From Marinomonas spartinae (lineage in GTDB: Bacteria > Pseudomonadota > Gammaproteobacteria > Pseudomonadales > Marinomonadaceae), in the NCBI RefSeq assembly GCF_900089775.1, contig NZ_FLOB01000001.1:682001-746000 (forward strand): a DNA stretch of 64,000 nucleotides, given 5' to 3'. Below the pieces are notes generated by a model. It was not told the DNA's origin and did no database searches. It saw only the letters and a list, made by a program, of their open reading frames with translations. How positions within the stretch are numbered: position 1 is the first letter of the stretch; the number at the start of each line of letters is the position of its first letter. Shown piece by piece: positions 7,078 through 15,913 of the stretch. Position numbers and translations under genes: made by a program.

Positions 7078-10000
7078 TTGATAAATTGGTGCTCTATGCT
7101 TAAAGGAATAGTCGTTGTAGCTCTCACTGCGCTAATGTACTGGGTTCTGGGTGTTTTAGGCTTAATGGTTGCGATTCCGCCTGGTTATGCAACCATTATC
7201 TGGCCTGCTTCTGGTGTGGCTTTAGTTGCTGCGATGTTCTTTCCGCGGGTAGGACTGTATGGGGTCTTTCTCGGTTCTTTTCTCGTTAATATATTTGCTA
7301 CTTGGTATAACTTTAATATATTTGTCGTGCTTTTACCTGCTGTCATTGCATGTGGGGCGACTCTACAAGCAGCTGTTGGGGCTTGGTTAGTGGACCGTTA
7401 CGTGGGCCTTCCGTTCGCCTTCCATAGAGTGGATTTGGTATTACGTTTTGTTTTTCTAGCCTGCGTTTTGTCCACATTGATTGGCGCTACGGTCGGTTGC
7501 TTCTCTTTGTTATATTTTAAAGTCATGGAGTGGGACAGCTTTTGGGTTAACTGGCTTGGCTGGTGGGTTGGTGATTCCATCGGGGTACTGGTTGTCGTTC
7601 CTTGGTTTGCTGTGTTGCTTCCGCGCTATTTTGGTAATTATTTTCAACATCCACTCAGTCTAATATCCGGTCTGGCTTTTATTCTTATTGTGACGGCAGG
7701 GTTATCTCTTGGAGTGAGTGAATTTGAAGAGAATAAACAATCTAAGGAGTTTCGCGCGAATGCTGAGTTACTAGAGATTTCTTTAAATAATCGAATTAAA
7801 AACAGTGTAGATTTGCTTTATGGTATTGCAGGTTTTGTTCGCGGTAGTGAATCGATAACCGCAAAAGAGTTTGATCGTTATGCAATAAATGCCATGTCTC
7901 GAGATGACTCTTTTTTAGGGGTTTCACTCAATTATTCGGTGGATGGGGTGTCTATACCAGCCTTTGAACGAGAGATTCAAAAAAGTTATCCAAATTTAGA
8001 GTTTCGAGTCAAAGAGAGGAATTCGTCAGGTAAGTTGGTAAATGCGACTCCCCGAAAACGTCATATTGTGGTCACCTATGTGGTACCTAGAGAGAAAAAC
8101 AAGGCAGCTATTGGCTATGATGTTTATTCTCAGGCAAGCAGACGAGAGGCAATTGATAAAGCGATCGAACTCAAACAAGCCTACCCAACTGAACCGATTA
8201 ATTTGGTTCAGGGAGATAAAGGTGTGTTGTTGTTTTTGCCATTTTTCAACGAGGAGACTGGGGCTTTTTTAGGCGTAGCGACAGCGGTGATTGGTTTGGA
8301 TGTATTGACTAAGGAGATTGTTAACCGAGGGTTATTGCCAAATACTGAGCTGTATCTGGTGGATATGAAAGGAGCAAATGGTACTCCCATATTAGTGACC
8401 CGCAGTGCGTCTGCCCATTTGCCTTTAGAGACTGTGATCTCGCGTTTCAACAAGGGGGACTTTGGACAGGCGGTTGCCTATGATGTGAAAGTCGGCGAGA
8501 AGCGTTGGCGCTTATTTCAAGTCAGTGAAAATCGTTTTTATAAGCAGCCTTGGGGTGTGCAGTTTGTTTTGGTATGTGGTTTCTTGGTGGCGGGTATTCT
8601 GGTTTGGTTTTTGCTGATGGTCAGTAGTCAGATGTCTGAAATTGAGAGCCTAGTACGTCGTCGCACACAGGATCTTTTAGAAGCAAACCGGTCACTTAGG
8701 GCGTCAGAGTTAGCGCATAGTAAAGCAAAGCATGAGGCTGAGGAAGCCAATCAAGCAAAGAGTCTGTTTTTAGCGAATATGAGCCATGAAATCCGCACAC
8801 CGCTCAACGGCGTGATTGGCTGTTTGTCATTGATGCTGAACACCGAGTTACGTCCTGAGCAAAAAAATCTGGCAAATTTATCTCGTCAAAGTGCGGAAGC
8901 ATTATTGGAGCTGATTAATGATATTTTGGATTTATCTAAAATCGAAAGTGGCAGCATTGTGTTGGATGAGGAGTTATTCGAGTTACGGGAACTGGTTGAG
9001 GAAGTGAGTCGGCTATTGGTTTTCAAGGCACAGGAGAAGGGGATCGAATTTAATGTACCAGCGATACTGATTCCTCGTGTGTCTATTTTTGCTGATCGGT
9101 TACGGATCAAGCAAGTGATTATGAACTTATTGGGTAACGCCATTAAATTTACTTCGCAAGGTGAAGTGAACCTATGTATCCACCTTGAGCCCCTAAATGA
9201 GGGAGCTTGTGAGTTAAGCGTTAAAGTGAGTGATACTGGTATTGGCATTAAGCAAGCTCTGAAAAAGAACTTATTCCAACGCTTTAAACAAGCGGATAAT
9301 TCGACAACTCGAAAGTTTGGTGGGACGGGGTTAGGTCTAGCCATCAGTAAAAGCATTGTTGAGTTAATGGGAGGGAGTATTGGTGTTGATTCCCAAGAAG
9401 ATAAAGGCTCTACCTTTTGGTTTAATGTGACTGTGCCGTTTGAGTCTCAAGCGGAGGAGAGTGGAAACGGTTTCCAAGATTGTGCGGCGACATTGGTTTA
9501 TCGCAATGACATGGGGCGTGACTATGTTGCTTCTTTGCTTCAAGAAATAGGGGTAAGAGTGACAACGCTAAACGATATGGCGCCACTATTAGATGACGAC
9601 TCTGAAGTGTCTAAGCAGACTGTGAAGGCGCAGTGCAATATTCTTTTATTAGACGATGACCTTTACAAAAAGGTTTCTAAAGTGGATCAAACCAAGCTTA
9701 AGAGACGGTGTGAGCAAGGAAATCTGACCAGTATTTTGTTGCAAGATTATTCTGACGAGAACACCGAACCGGATATGAAGGTGATTCATAAGCCAGTTTT
9801 CAATCGTGAGTTAAAGCAAATATTGACACAAATAGTGATTCTATCTTCGAAAACGCAAACGCATGAGTTTCAAATTGAGGAGTCTACTGAGCAGACGAAT
9901 GACAAAACGCCGCGATTTAATGCGATGGTGCTGGTGGTTGAGGATAACTTTACGAATCAGGTTGTTGCTCGGGGCTTATTAGCGCGATTAGGTATTGAGG

Positions 10001-10308
10001 TTGAGATTGCTAATAATGGTGAAGAAGCACTGGCGAAGTTGCAGCAGACGCATTACGATTTGATATTTATGGATTGTCAAATGCCTGTTATGGATGGTTA
10101 TGAAGCAACAGGGCGGATTCGCCAGCTAGAGACGGGTAAAACAGAAAAAAATGTCCCTATTGTTGCCTTAAGCGCCAATGCGATGAAAGGAGATAAGTTG
10201 GTTTGTCTTGATGCAGGAATGGATGATCATATGGCTAAGCCAATTGATCAACATGAGTTATTGGCCGTCTTGGAAAAGTGGATGCCATTTGCACTGGAAA
10301 AACACTAG
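7078..10308 (+). CDS. Hybrid sensor histidine kinase, MASE1-CHASE-HisKA-HATPase-REC
   Basis: The 1076-residue protein opens with a MASE1 membrane region of about eight helices (residues 5-220, with WPASGVALVAAMFFPR). A periplasmic CHASE sensor (about 230-480), another membrane helix and a coiled coil follow. The HisKA box FLANMSHEIRTPLNG holds phospho-His570. The ATPase has NLLGNAIKFT, DTGIGI and GGTGLGL. A first receiver-like domain (about 800-900) keeps LLLDDD but is otherwise decayed. The last receiver has LIFMDCQMPVMDG with Asp999. The TTG at 7078 is favoured by AAAGG at 7066-7070; an ATG at 7096 is the alternative. The Hpt gene follows at once, so it is a phosphorelay. Confidence 0.93.
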   Translation: MINWCSMLKGIVVVALTALMYWVLGVLGLMVAIPPGYATIIWPASGVALVAAMFFPRVGLYGVFLGSFLVNIFATWYNFNIFVVLLPAVIACGATLQAAVGAWLVDRYVGLPFAFHRVDLVLRFVFLACVLSTLIGATVGCFSLLYFKVMEWDSFWVNWLGWWVGDSIGVLVVVPWFAVLLPRYFGNYFQHPLSLISGLAFILIVTAGLSLGVSEFEENKQSKEFRANAELLEISLNNRIKNSVDLLYGIAGFVRGSESITAKEFDRYAINAMSRDDSFLGVSLNYSVDGVSIPAFEREIQKSYPNLEFRVKERNSSGKLVNATPRKRHIVVTYVVPREKNKAAIGYDVYSQASRREAIDKAIELKQAYPTEPINLVQGDKGVLLFLPFFNEETGAFLGVATAVIGLDVLTKEIVNRGLLPNTELYLVDMKGANGTPILVTRSASAHLPLETVISRFNKGDFGQAVAYDVKVGEKRWRLFQVSENRFYKQPWGVQFVLVCGFLVAGILVWFLLMVSSQMSEIESLVRRRTQDLLEANRSLRASELAHSKAKHEAEEANQAKSLFLANMSHEIRTPLNGVIGCLSLMLNTELRPEQKNLANLSRQSAEALLELINDILDLSKIESGSIVLDEELFELRELVEEVSRLLVFKAQEKGIEFNVPAILIPRVSIFADRLRIKQVIMNLLGNAIKFTSQGEVNLCIHLEPLNEGACELSVKVSDTGIGIKQALKKNLFQRFKQADNSTTRKFGGTGLGLAISKSIVELMGGSIGVDSQEDKGSTFWFNVTVPFESQAEESGNGFQDCAATLVYRNDMGRDYVASLLQEIGVRVTTLNDMAPLLDDDSEVSKQTVKAQCNILLLDDDLYKKVSKVDQTKLKRRCEQGNLTSILLQDYSDENTEPDMKVIHKPVFNRELKQILTQIVILSSKTQTHEFQIEESTEQTNDKTPRFNAMVLVVEDNFTNQVVARGLLARLGIEVEIANNGEEALAKLQQTHYDLIFMDCQMPVMDGYEATGRIRQLETGKTEKNVPIVALSANAMKGDKLVCLDAGMDDHMAKPIDQHELLAVLEKWMPFALEKH

Positions 10309-10395
10309 GAGAATAGAAGTCATGGTAGAAACAGTAGGAGAATAGAAGTCATGGTAGAAACAGTAGGAGAATAGAAGTCATGGTAGAAACAGTAG
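10306..10395 (+). repeat. Perfect 29-bp tandem triplication of a translation start region
   Basis: Units at 10306-10334, 10335-10363 and 10364-10392 are identical, plus three bases of a fourth. Each contains TAGGAG, a spacer, then ATG GTA GAA ACA. The first unit contains the stop of the kinase gene. In units 1 and 2 the ATG opens a seven-codon reading frame, MVETVGE, that ends in the next unit's TAG. In unit 3 the same ATG (10380) opens the Hpt gene. Because 29 is not a multiple of three, the copies lie in different frames. Confidence 0.97.
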
Positions 10396-10730
10396 TGTTT
10401 GATTTTAATGATTTTAAAAATCGCATGGCGAGTAGTAATGAATTGATGGCGTTAGTAGCCGCAGAGTTTTTAAGAGAGGCCGCTTATTTGGTTTCTCAAT
10501 TGGATGAGAGTATTCAAGCCGAAGATTGGTTGCAGGTAGCGCAAGTTGCTCACCGTTTGAAGGGGGCTAGTGCTGAGGTATCTGGGCAAGCCATGACAGA
10601 AAGTGCTAGGGCGATTGAGTTTGCAGCTAAGGAAGGTGATTTTTCTGTTATAGCAGAGCTTTATGTGGCATTAAATAAGTATTATGTTGCTCTTAGGGAT
10701 GAATTGTCCGAATTTTTGCTGGCGAAGTGA
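10380..10730 (+). CDS. Histidine phosphotransfer (Hpt) domain protein
   Basis: This 116-residue, all-helical protein carries the Hpt motif AHRLKGASAEVSG, in which the His takes and passes on the phosphoryl group. It lies directly after the hybrid kinase, whose last domain is a receiver, so it is the natural next step of that phosphorelay. The final response regulator is not adjacent; the REC-CheC protein near 19.9 kb is one possible target, by guess only. Its start lies in the last of three identical 29-bp repeats that each supply a ribosome site and an ATG, so its translation may depend on the copy number of the repeat. Confidence 0.9.
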   Translation: MVETVVFDFNDFKNRMASSNELMALVAAEFLREAAYLVSQLDESIQAEDWLQVAQVAHRLKGASAEVSGQAMTESARAIEFAAKEGDFSVIAELYVALNKYYVALRDELSEFLLAK

Positions 10731-10836
10731 AATGAATACGTTACTGTTTTTTTATGCTTTGTAATCGTTTATTTTGACTTGCTTTATGGTTTTTTTACCG
10801 TGGTTTTACCTAGGTTGGTTTGTGAAATAAGAGTTT

Positions 10837-10854
10837 CTGTCATATAACGGAAAT
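10837..10854 (+). promoter_or_regulatory. Probable Pho box upstream of the ugp operon
   Basis: CTGTCATATAACGGAAAT has a perfect first PhoB heptamer (CTGTCAT), an AT-rich four-base spacer, and a second heptamer matching at four of seven positions. It lies 60 bp before the ugpB start, as expected for a PhoB-activated promoter. Phosphate starvation control of ugp is established in E. coli. Confidence 0.6.
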
Positions 10855-10913
10855 AATTTGTCTATATTTTATTTGCAAACTTTAAAAACTAATGGTGTGT
10901 GAGGAATCATGAA

Positions 10914-12218
10914 ATGCGTAAATTAACGCTAGCAATGGCCGTTTTAGGTGGTCTGTCTCTTTCTGGTTCGAGCTTTGCTGCTACGGAAATTCAATGGTGG
11001 CATGCAATGGGTGGTGCTAATGGCCAAGAGCTAAATAGGATTGTCAAAGAATTTAACGATTCTCAAAATAAGTACAAAGTCGATCCTGTATTTAAAGGGA
11101 CATACACTGAAACCATGACTTCTGCTATTGCGGCATTTCGTGCCCATAAGCAACCTGCCATTGTGCAAGTTTTTGAAGTAGGCACAGCCAGTATGATGGC
11201 GGCGAAAGGCGCTATCTACCCTGTCTACCAATTGATGAAAGACACCCGCGAACCGTTCAATCCAAAAGATTACCTCAGTTCCGTCACCGGTTATTATTCG
11301 GACCTAAAGGGCAATATGTTGTCGATGCCGTTTAATAGCTCAACACCGGTTCTTTACTACAATAAAGACATGTTTAAAAAAGCAGGTATTAGCTCACCAC
11401 CAAAAACTTGGGAAGAAGTGGCTGCTGATTCTAAGAAGTTGTTAGCAAGTGGTGCTAAATGTGGTTTCACCACTGGCTGGCAGTCTTGGGTGCAGCTAGA
11501 AAACCTCAGTGCTCGACATAATGTTCCTTTTGCCTCAAACGACGATGGTTTTGCTGGCCTGAATACCAAGCTGTTATTCAATGGCCCTCTTCAAGTAATG
11601 CATATCACCAAAATGCACGAATGGCAAAAGAGCGGTATTTTCAGTTATGGTGGCCGTCGTAGTGATAGTGTACCTAAGTTCTATAGCCAGCAGTGTGCCA
11701 TGTATACAGGCTCTTCTTCTGCTTACGGTGGCATGGTGAAAAATGCGAAGTTTGACTTTGGTGTATCGTCTTTACCTTATTGGGCAAGTGAAGTGAAAAA
11801 GCCGAGTAATACGATTATCGGCGGTGCGTCATTGTGGGTTCTTAGAGGCAAATCTAAAGAGCAGTACAAAGCAGTTGCTGCGTTTCTGCACTTCTTGTCA
11901 ACGCCAAAAATTCAGGCAGAATGGCACCAGTTTACGGGCTACTTGCCCATTACTCATGCCGCTTATGAGTTAACCAAGAAAGAAGGCTTTTATAAAACTC
12001 ACCCAGGTACAGACGTAGCAGTACTTCAGATGACTGCAAGCAAGCCAACGGTGAATTCTCGTGGATTGCGCTTGGGTAATTTTGTGCAAATTCGCGATGT
12101 AATCAACAGCGCTCTGGAAAGTGTCTGGAGTGGTCAAGCAACACCGCAAGCAGCACTGAATACTGCGGTAAAACGTGGTGATGCCTTGTTGCGTAGATTC
12201 GAAAGAGCGCATCAGTAA
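10914..12218 (+). CDS. ugpB: sn-Glycerol-3-phosphate-binding periplasmic protein
   Basis: A 434-residue ABC solute-binding protein with a signal peptide (MRKLTLAMAVLGGLSLSGSSF, cleaved at SSFA-ATE). The mature start TEIQWWHAMGGANG and the later segment with STPVLYYNKDMFKKAG are close to UgpB of E. coli. It captures glycerol 3-phosphate or glycerophosphodiesters in the periplasm. The ATG at 10914 follows GAGGA at 10901-10905. A GTG at 10899 in the same frame overlaps that ribosome site and is less likely. It is the first gene of ugpBAEC-ugpQ-HAD and is set apart by a stem-loop from ugpA. Confidence 0.92.
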   Translation: MRKLTLAMAVLGGLSLSGSSFAATEIQWWHAMGGANGQELNRIVKEFNDSQNKYKVDPVFKGTYTETMTSAIAAFRAHKQPAIVQVFEVGTASMMAAKGAIYPVYQLMKDTREPFNPKDYLSSVTGYYSDLKGNMLSMPFNSSTPVLYYNKDMFKKAGISSPPKTWEEVAADSKKLLASGAKCGFTTGWQSWVQLENLSARHNVPFASNDDGFAGLNTKLLFNGPLQVMHITKMHEWQKSGIFSYGGRRSDSVPKFYSQQCAMYTGSSSAYGGMVKNAKFDFGVSSLPYWASEVKKPSNTIIGGASLWVLRGKSKEQYKAVAAFLHFLSTPKIQAEWHQFTGYLPITHAAYELTKKEGFYKTHPGTDVAVLQMTASKPTVNSRGLRLGNFVQIRDVINSALESVWSGQATPQAALNTAVKRGDALLRRFERAHQ

Positions 12219-12246
12219 AATAATCCTTACTCTACTGGGTGTTTGT

Positions 12247-12276
12247 CATCCCCATCGGCGAAAGTCGGTGGGGATG
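12247..12276 (+). other. Intercistronic stem-loop between ugpB and ugpA
   Basis: CATCCCCATCGGC and GTCGGTGGGGATG pair around GAAA-like bases, with one mismatch, in the 86-bp gap. No T-run follows. Such hairpins after binding-protein genes usually protect the upstream mRNA and give more binding protein than permease. Confidence 0.65.
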
Positions 12277-12304
12277 TTGATGTTTGAATTTACCGAGCGA
12301 TGCT

Positions 12305-13180
12305 ATGTCCGTTTATTTTCCGCAAAAAAAGTTGCCTTATCTTCTTGTGTTACCCCAGCTCATCATTACGGCTATCTTCTTTCTATGGCCAGCAGGTCAA
12401 GCCTTTAAACAAGCGTTTTATCGAGAAGACGCGTTTGGTTTGAGCCAAACCTTTATTGGTTTTGGAAACTTTATCGATCTTTTTCAAGACCCGCTTTATT
12501 ACAAGTCCATGGGGGTGACCATGGTGTTTAGTTTTTCCGTTGCGTTTTTCGGTATTGCTATCGCCCTGTGGTTAGCGGTGATGGCGGATCGTGTGATTCG
12601 TGGAAAAATGGCCTATCAAACCTTACTGGTTTGGCCCTATGCCGTGGCACCGGCTCTTGCTGGGGTGCTATGGTGGATTTTATTTGATCCCAATATTGGA
12701 CCTATTGCGTTGTTTTTGGATCGTATTGGTATCCATTGGAATCACTTTTTAAATGGTGATCAGGCCATGATATTGGTGGTCATTGCGGCGACTTGGAAAC
12801 AAATCAGTTACAACTTCTTATTTTTCCTAGCCGGTCTGCAAGCCATTCCGCGCTCTTTAATTGAAGCAGCTGCTATTGATGGAGCCGGTCCGTTTAAGCG
12901 GTTCTGGGATATCGTGTTTCCCTTGCTATCACCCACTACCTTCTTTTTGTTAGTCGTGAATCTGGTTTATGCCTTTTTTGATACGTTTGGTGTGATTGAT
13001 ACCACGACTCAAGGTGGGCCAGATGGCAGTACCAATACTTTGGTGTATAAAGTGTTCAAAGATGGCTTTATCGGTTTAGATAGTGGTGGCTCGGCGGCTC
13101 AATCGATTGTGTTAATGGCCATTGTCGGATTGATGACCGTGGTTCAGTTCCGTTTTATTGAGCGTAAGGTGCAATACTAA
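12305..13180 (+). CDS. ugpA: Glycerol-3-phosphate ABC transporter permease UgpA
   Basis: A 291-residue membrane protein with six predicted helices. It carries the inner-membrane EAA loop ([22 protein letters not shown]) that docks on the ATPase, written here as [14 protein letters not shown]. The N-terminus [19 protein letters not shown] is typical of UgpA. The ATG at 12305 is chosen over an upstream TTG because it fits the family start. It forms the channel with UgpE. Its stop overlaps the ugpE ATG by one base (TAATG). Confidence 0.92.
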   Translation: MSVYFPQKKLPYLLVLPQLIITAIFFLWPAGQAFKQAFYREDAFGLSQTFIGFGNFIDLFQDPLYYKSMGVTMVFSFSVAFFGIAIALWLAVMADRVIRGKMAYQTLLVWPYAVAPALAGVLWWILFDPNIGPIALFLDRIGIHWNHFLNGDQAMILVVIAATWKQISYNFLFFLAGLQAIPRSLIEAAAIDGAGPFKRFWDIVFPLLSPTTFFLLVVNLVYAFFDTFGVIDTTTQGGPDGSTNTLVYKVFKDGFIGLDSGGSAAQSIVLMAIVGLMTVVQFRFIERKVQY

Positions 13181-14025
13181 TGATCGAAAATCGTCCTTGG
13201 CTCAAATTGTTTAGCCATTTTATTCTTATTGCTGGTGTGCTGATTGTAGCCTTGCCTGTATGGGTGGCGTTGGTGGGCTCAACCCAATCAGCAGGTAGCT
13301 TTGCTGACAGTGTGCCTCTGTGGTTTGGTGATCAAGGGGTTCAGAACTGGAGCCATGTGCTGTTTCATGCGGCAGGCAGTACCCTACAGATTCCTGTTTG
13401 GCACTTGTTGTTAAACTCGATGATTATGGCTCTGGGTATTACCTTTGGAAAAATCGCCATCTCGATGATTTCGGCTTATGCTATCGTGTTTTTTCGCTTT
13501 CCGTTTCGCTCACTGATTTTCTGGGTGATCTTTATTACTTTGATGTTACCAGTGGAAGTGAGGATTGTGCCGACCTATCAAGTCATTGCCAATCTTAATA
13601 TGTTGAATTCATACAGTGGTTTGATTTTGCCCATGATTGCCAGTGCTACAGCGACATTCCTGTTTCGTCAATGTTTTATGTCCATGCCTGGTGAGTTAGT
13701 GGAGGCGGCTCGTATTGATGGTGCTGGCCCGATTCGTTTCTTTTTCGATATTTTATTGCCCATGTCTCGCACTAATATCGCTGCCATGTTTGTGATTATG
13801 TTTATTTATGGGTGGAATCAATATCTATGGCCATTGATTATTACCACAGACGATACTTATTACACCTTGGTGATGAGTATTAAGAATATGTTGTCTGTCC
13901 CAGATGGGGACATTGAGTGGAATAACGTGATGGTAACCACCCTATTGGCGATGATTCCCCCTGTGGCCGTGGTAGTTGGTATGCAAAAATTATTTGTAAA
14001 AGGCTTGGTTGACGCGGAGAAGTAA
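13180..14025 (+). CDS. ugpE: Glycerol-3-phosphate ABC transporter permease UgpE
   Basis: The second channel subunit, 281 residues and six helices, with the EAA loop VEAARIDGAGPIRFFFDILLP. The SGLILPMIASATATFLFRQ region and the LWPLIITTD segment are usual for the MalG/UgpE family. Translation is coupled to ugpA by a TAATG overlap, and ugpC follows after three bases. Confidence 0.92.
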   Translation: MIENRPWLKLFSHFILIAGVLIVALPVWVALVGSTQSAGSFADSVPLWFGDQGVQNWSHVLFHAAGSTLQIPVWHLLLNSMIMALGITFGKIAISMISAYAIVFFRFPFRSLIFWVIFITLMLPVEVRIVPTYQVIANLNMLNSYSGLILPMIASATATFLFRQCFMSMPGELVEAARIDGAGPIRFFFDILLPMSRTNIAAMFVIMFIYGWNQYLWPLIITTDDTYYTLVMSIKNMLSVPDGDIEWNNVMVTTLLAMIPPVAVVVGMQKLFVKGLVDAEK

Positions 14026-14028
14026 GTA

Positions 14029-15105
14029 ATGACCGATTTAGTATTAAAAAACATTGGTAAAACCTACCCAAATGGTTACCAAGCGATTCCAAGTATCGAT
14101 TTAAGCATTGAAGAAGGGGAGTTCATTGTATTGGTTGGGCCATCAGGTTGTGGCAAGTCTACCTTGCTGCGCATGGTGGCGGGGCTTGAAACCATTACCC
14201 AAGGGGATTTGCTGATTAAGGGAAATCGCGTCAATGAGAAAGAGCCAGCAGATCGTGATATCGCCATGGTATTTCAGAATTATGCTCTGTACCCCCACAT
14301 GACCGTTCGGGCGAACATGGCCTATGGCCTTAAAAATCGAGGTGTCCCAAAAGAAGAGCGCGATACTAAGGTAGACAGTGTGGCAACCATGTTAGGGCTG
14401 GAAGAGTTGCTGGACCGTAAGCCAAATCAGCTGTCTGGTGGACAGCGTCAGCGTGTGGCGATGGGGCGCGCCATGGTGCGAGATCCTAAAGTCTTCTTGT
14501 TCGACGAGCCCTTATCTAACTTGGATGCGAAGCTTCGCGTACAAATGCGTGTTGAGATTCGTCAGTTACAACGCAAGCTGGCAACCACCACCTTGTATGT
14601 GACCCATGATCAGGTCGAGGCGATGACCTTGGCGGACCGTCTTGTCGTGCTAAATAAAGGGAAAGCTGAACAAATTGGCACGCCAATGGAGCTGTATAAT
14701 AAGCCCACGTCGACCTTTGTTGCCGCTTTCATTGGGTCTCCGGCGATGAATTTATTAGACGCTGAGGTGACAGGTAAAGGTATTAAGCTGAATGAATCCA
14801 TAGTGTTACCGTTCTCTCACGATTATCGAGGTAAAGTCATTTGGGGCATTCGACCTGAGCATTTAGTAGCGAGTGACGAGCAAAATGGTGATATCGCTTT
14901 GCAAGTACAGGCAGTAGAATCTCTCGGTGCAGAAACCTTGATTCACGGGGTGCTTGTGGGGAGTCAGCAAACTGATGGCTCAGCCGTGCCTTTGGTGGTG
15001 CGTTTGTCTGGCCCGCATTTGCCCGATATTGGGAGCCATCTTTGGTTCACTGTGCCAAGGGAAGATTGGCATCTATTTGATGCCAATACACAGCAACGAC
15101 TATGA
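14029..15105 (+). CDS. ugpC: Glycerol-3-phosphate ABC transporter ATP-binding protein
   Basis: A 358-residue ATPase with Walker A GPSGCGKST, Q-loop FQNYALYPHM, signature LSGGQRQRVAMGRA, Walker B VFLFDEPLSNLD and switch His in YVTHDQVEA. The ~120-residue C-terminal OB-fold (with WGIRPEHL) marks it as the MalK/UgpC regulatory-domain group. It powers uptake through UgpAE. Confidence 0.95.
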   Translation: MTDLVLKNIGKTYPNGYQAIPSIDLSIEEGEFIVLVGPSGCGKSTLLRMVAGLETITQGDLLIKGNRVNEKEPADRDIAMVFQNYALYPHMTVRANMAYGLKNRGVPKEERDTKVDSVATMLGLEELLDRKPNQLSGGQRQRVAMGRAMVRDPKVFLFDEPLSNLDAKLRVQMRVEIRQLQRKLATTTLYVTHDQVEAMTLADRLVVLNKGKAEQIGTPMELYNKPTSTFVAAFIGSPAMNLLDAEVTGKGIKLNESIVLPFSHDYRGKVIWGIRPEHLVASDEQNGDIALQVQAVESLGAETLIHGVLVGSQQTDGSAVPLVVRLSGPHLPDIGSHLWFTVPREDWHLFDANTQQRL

Positions 15106-15163
15106 TGCTTTCAGAGTGTCTTTAAGCGTCGTGCAATGAAGCCATTTTATCAGAGAGAGTCCA

Positions 15164-15910
15164 ATGAAAAGCCCAAAAAAAGATATCATTAACGCGAAAG
15201 TGATGGGGCACCGTGGTGCCGCTCTATTGGCACCAGAAAATACCTTGGCGTCTATCCGTGCTGCCGCAGCGACCGGGGTGACTTGGGTAGAAATCGATGT
15301 GTATTTGATTGGTGAGGATGGTTTGATCATCTTTCATGATGATGAGTTGAGTCGTTGTACGAATGGTGTAGGGGTGACTCGTCAAGCATTGCCTGAATAT
15401 GTTGCTGGATTGGATGCGGGTGGTTATTTCTCAGCGGAATTTGCCAGTGAAAAAGTGCCTACTCTGGTCGAAGCGTTAGAATGTATTCAGTCCCTTGGGT
15501 TAGGGTTGAACCTAGAGATTAAACACGATGAGTCCGATGTGGAGAACATTGTACCACCCGTCTTAGCCGCTTTAGATGCACATTGGAAAGATAACGATAA
15601 GTTGTTGATTTCCAGTTTTAACCATGGGGCTTTGCTGCTATGTCACCAACTGGATAAGACGCGTCATCTTGGTCAGTTGTATGGACCAATCCCAGAGGAT
15701 TGGCAGACTCAACTTGAAGCCATACAGGCTTACAGTTTGAACTGTGACTATCGGGCATTAACACAAGAGAAGGCCCAAGCTATTAAAGGGGCAGGCTATC
15801 AATTGCTGTGCTATACCGCGAACGATATGGCATTGGTTGCCCAGCACTGGGAGTGGGGAATGGATACTATTATTACGGATGACCCAACCCGTTTTGCGCC
15901 TTTGTTGTGA
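15164..15910 (+). CDS. ugpQ: Glycerophosphodiester phosphodiesterase
   Basis: A 248-residue cytoplasmic enzyme of the GDPD TIM-barrel family. It has the paired motifs HRGAALLAPENT, with the first catalytic His and the metal Glu, and EIDVYLIGEDGLIIFHDD, with the metal Asp and second His. It hydrolyses glycerophosphodiesters brought in by UgpBAEC to glycerol 3-phosphate and an alcohol. There is no signal peptide, as for UgpQ and unlike periplasmic GlpQ. It lies 58 bp after ugpC and 3 bp before the HAD phosphatase, in the same operon. Confidence 0.93.
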   Translation: MKSPKKDIINAKVMGHRGAALLAPENTLASIRAAAATGVTWVEIDVYLIGEDGLIIFHDDELSRCTNGVGVTRQALPEYVAGLDAGGYFSAEFASEKVPTLVEALECIQSLGLGLNLEIKHDESDVENIVPPVLAALDAHWKDNDKLLISSFNHGALLLCHQLDKTRHLGQLYGPIPEDWQTQLEAIQAYSLNCDYRALTQEKAQAIKGAGYQLLCYTANDMALVAQHWEWGMDTIITDDPTRFAPLL

Positions 15911-15913
15911 TTC

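Noticed and set aside
8886-9356. Minus-strand 156-residue frame
   Set aside because: It is antisense to the kinase ATPase domain, whose motifs are complete, and shows no family resemblance.
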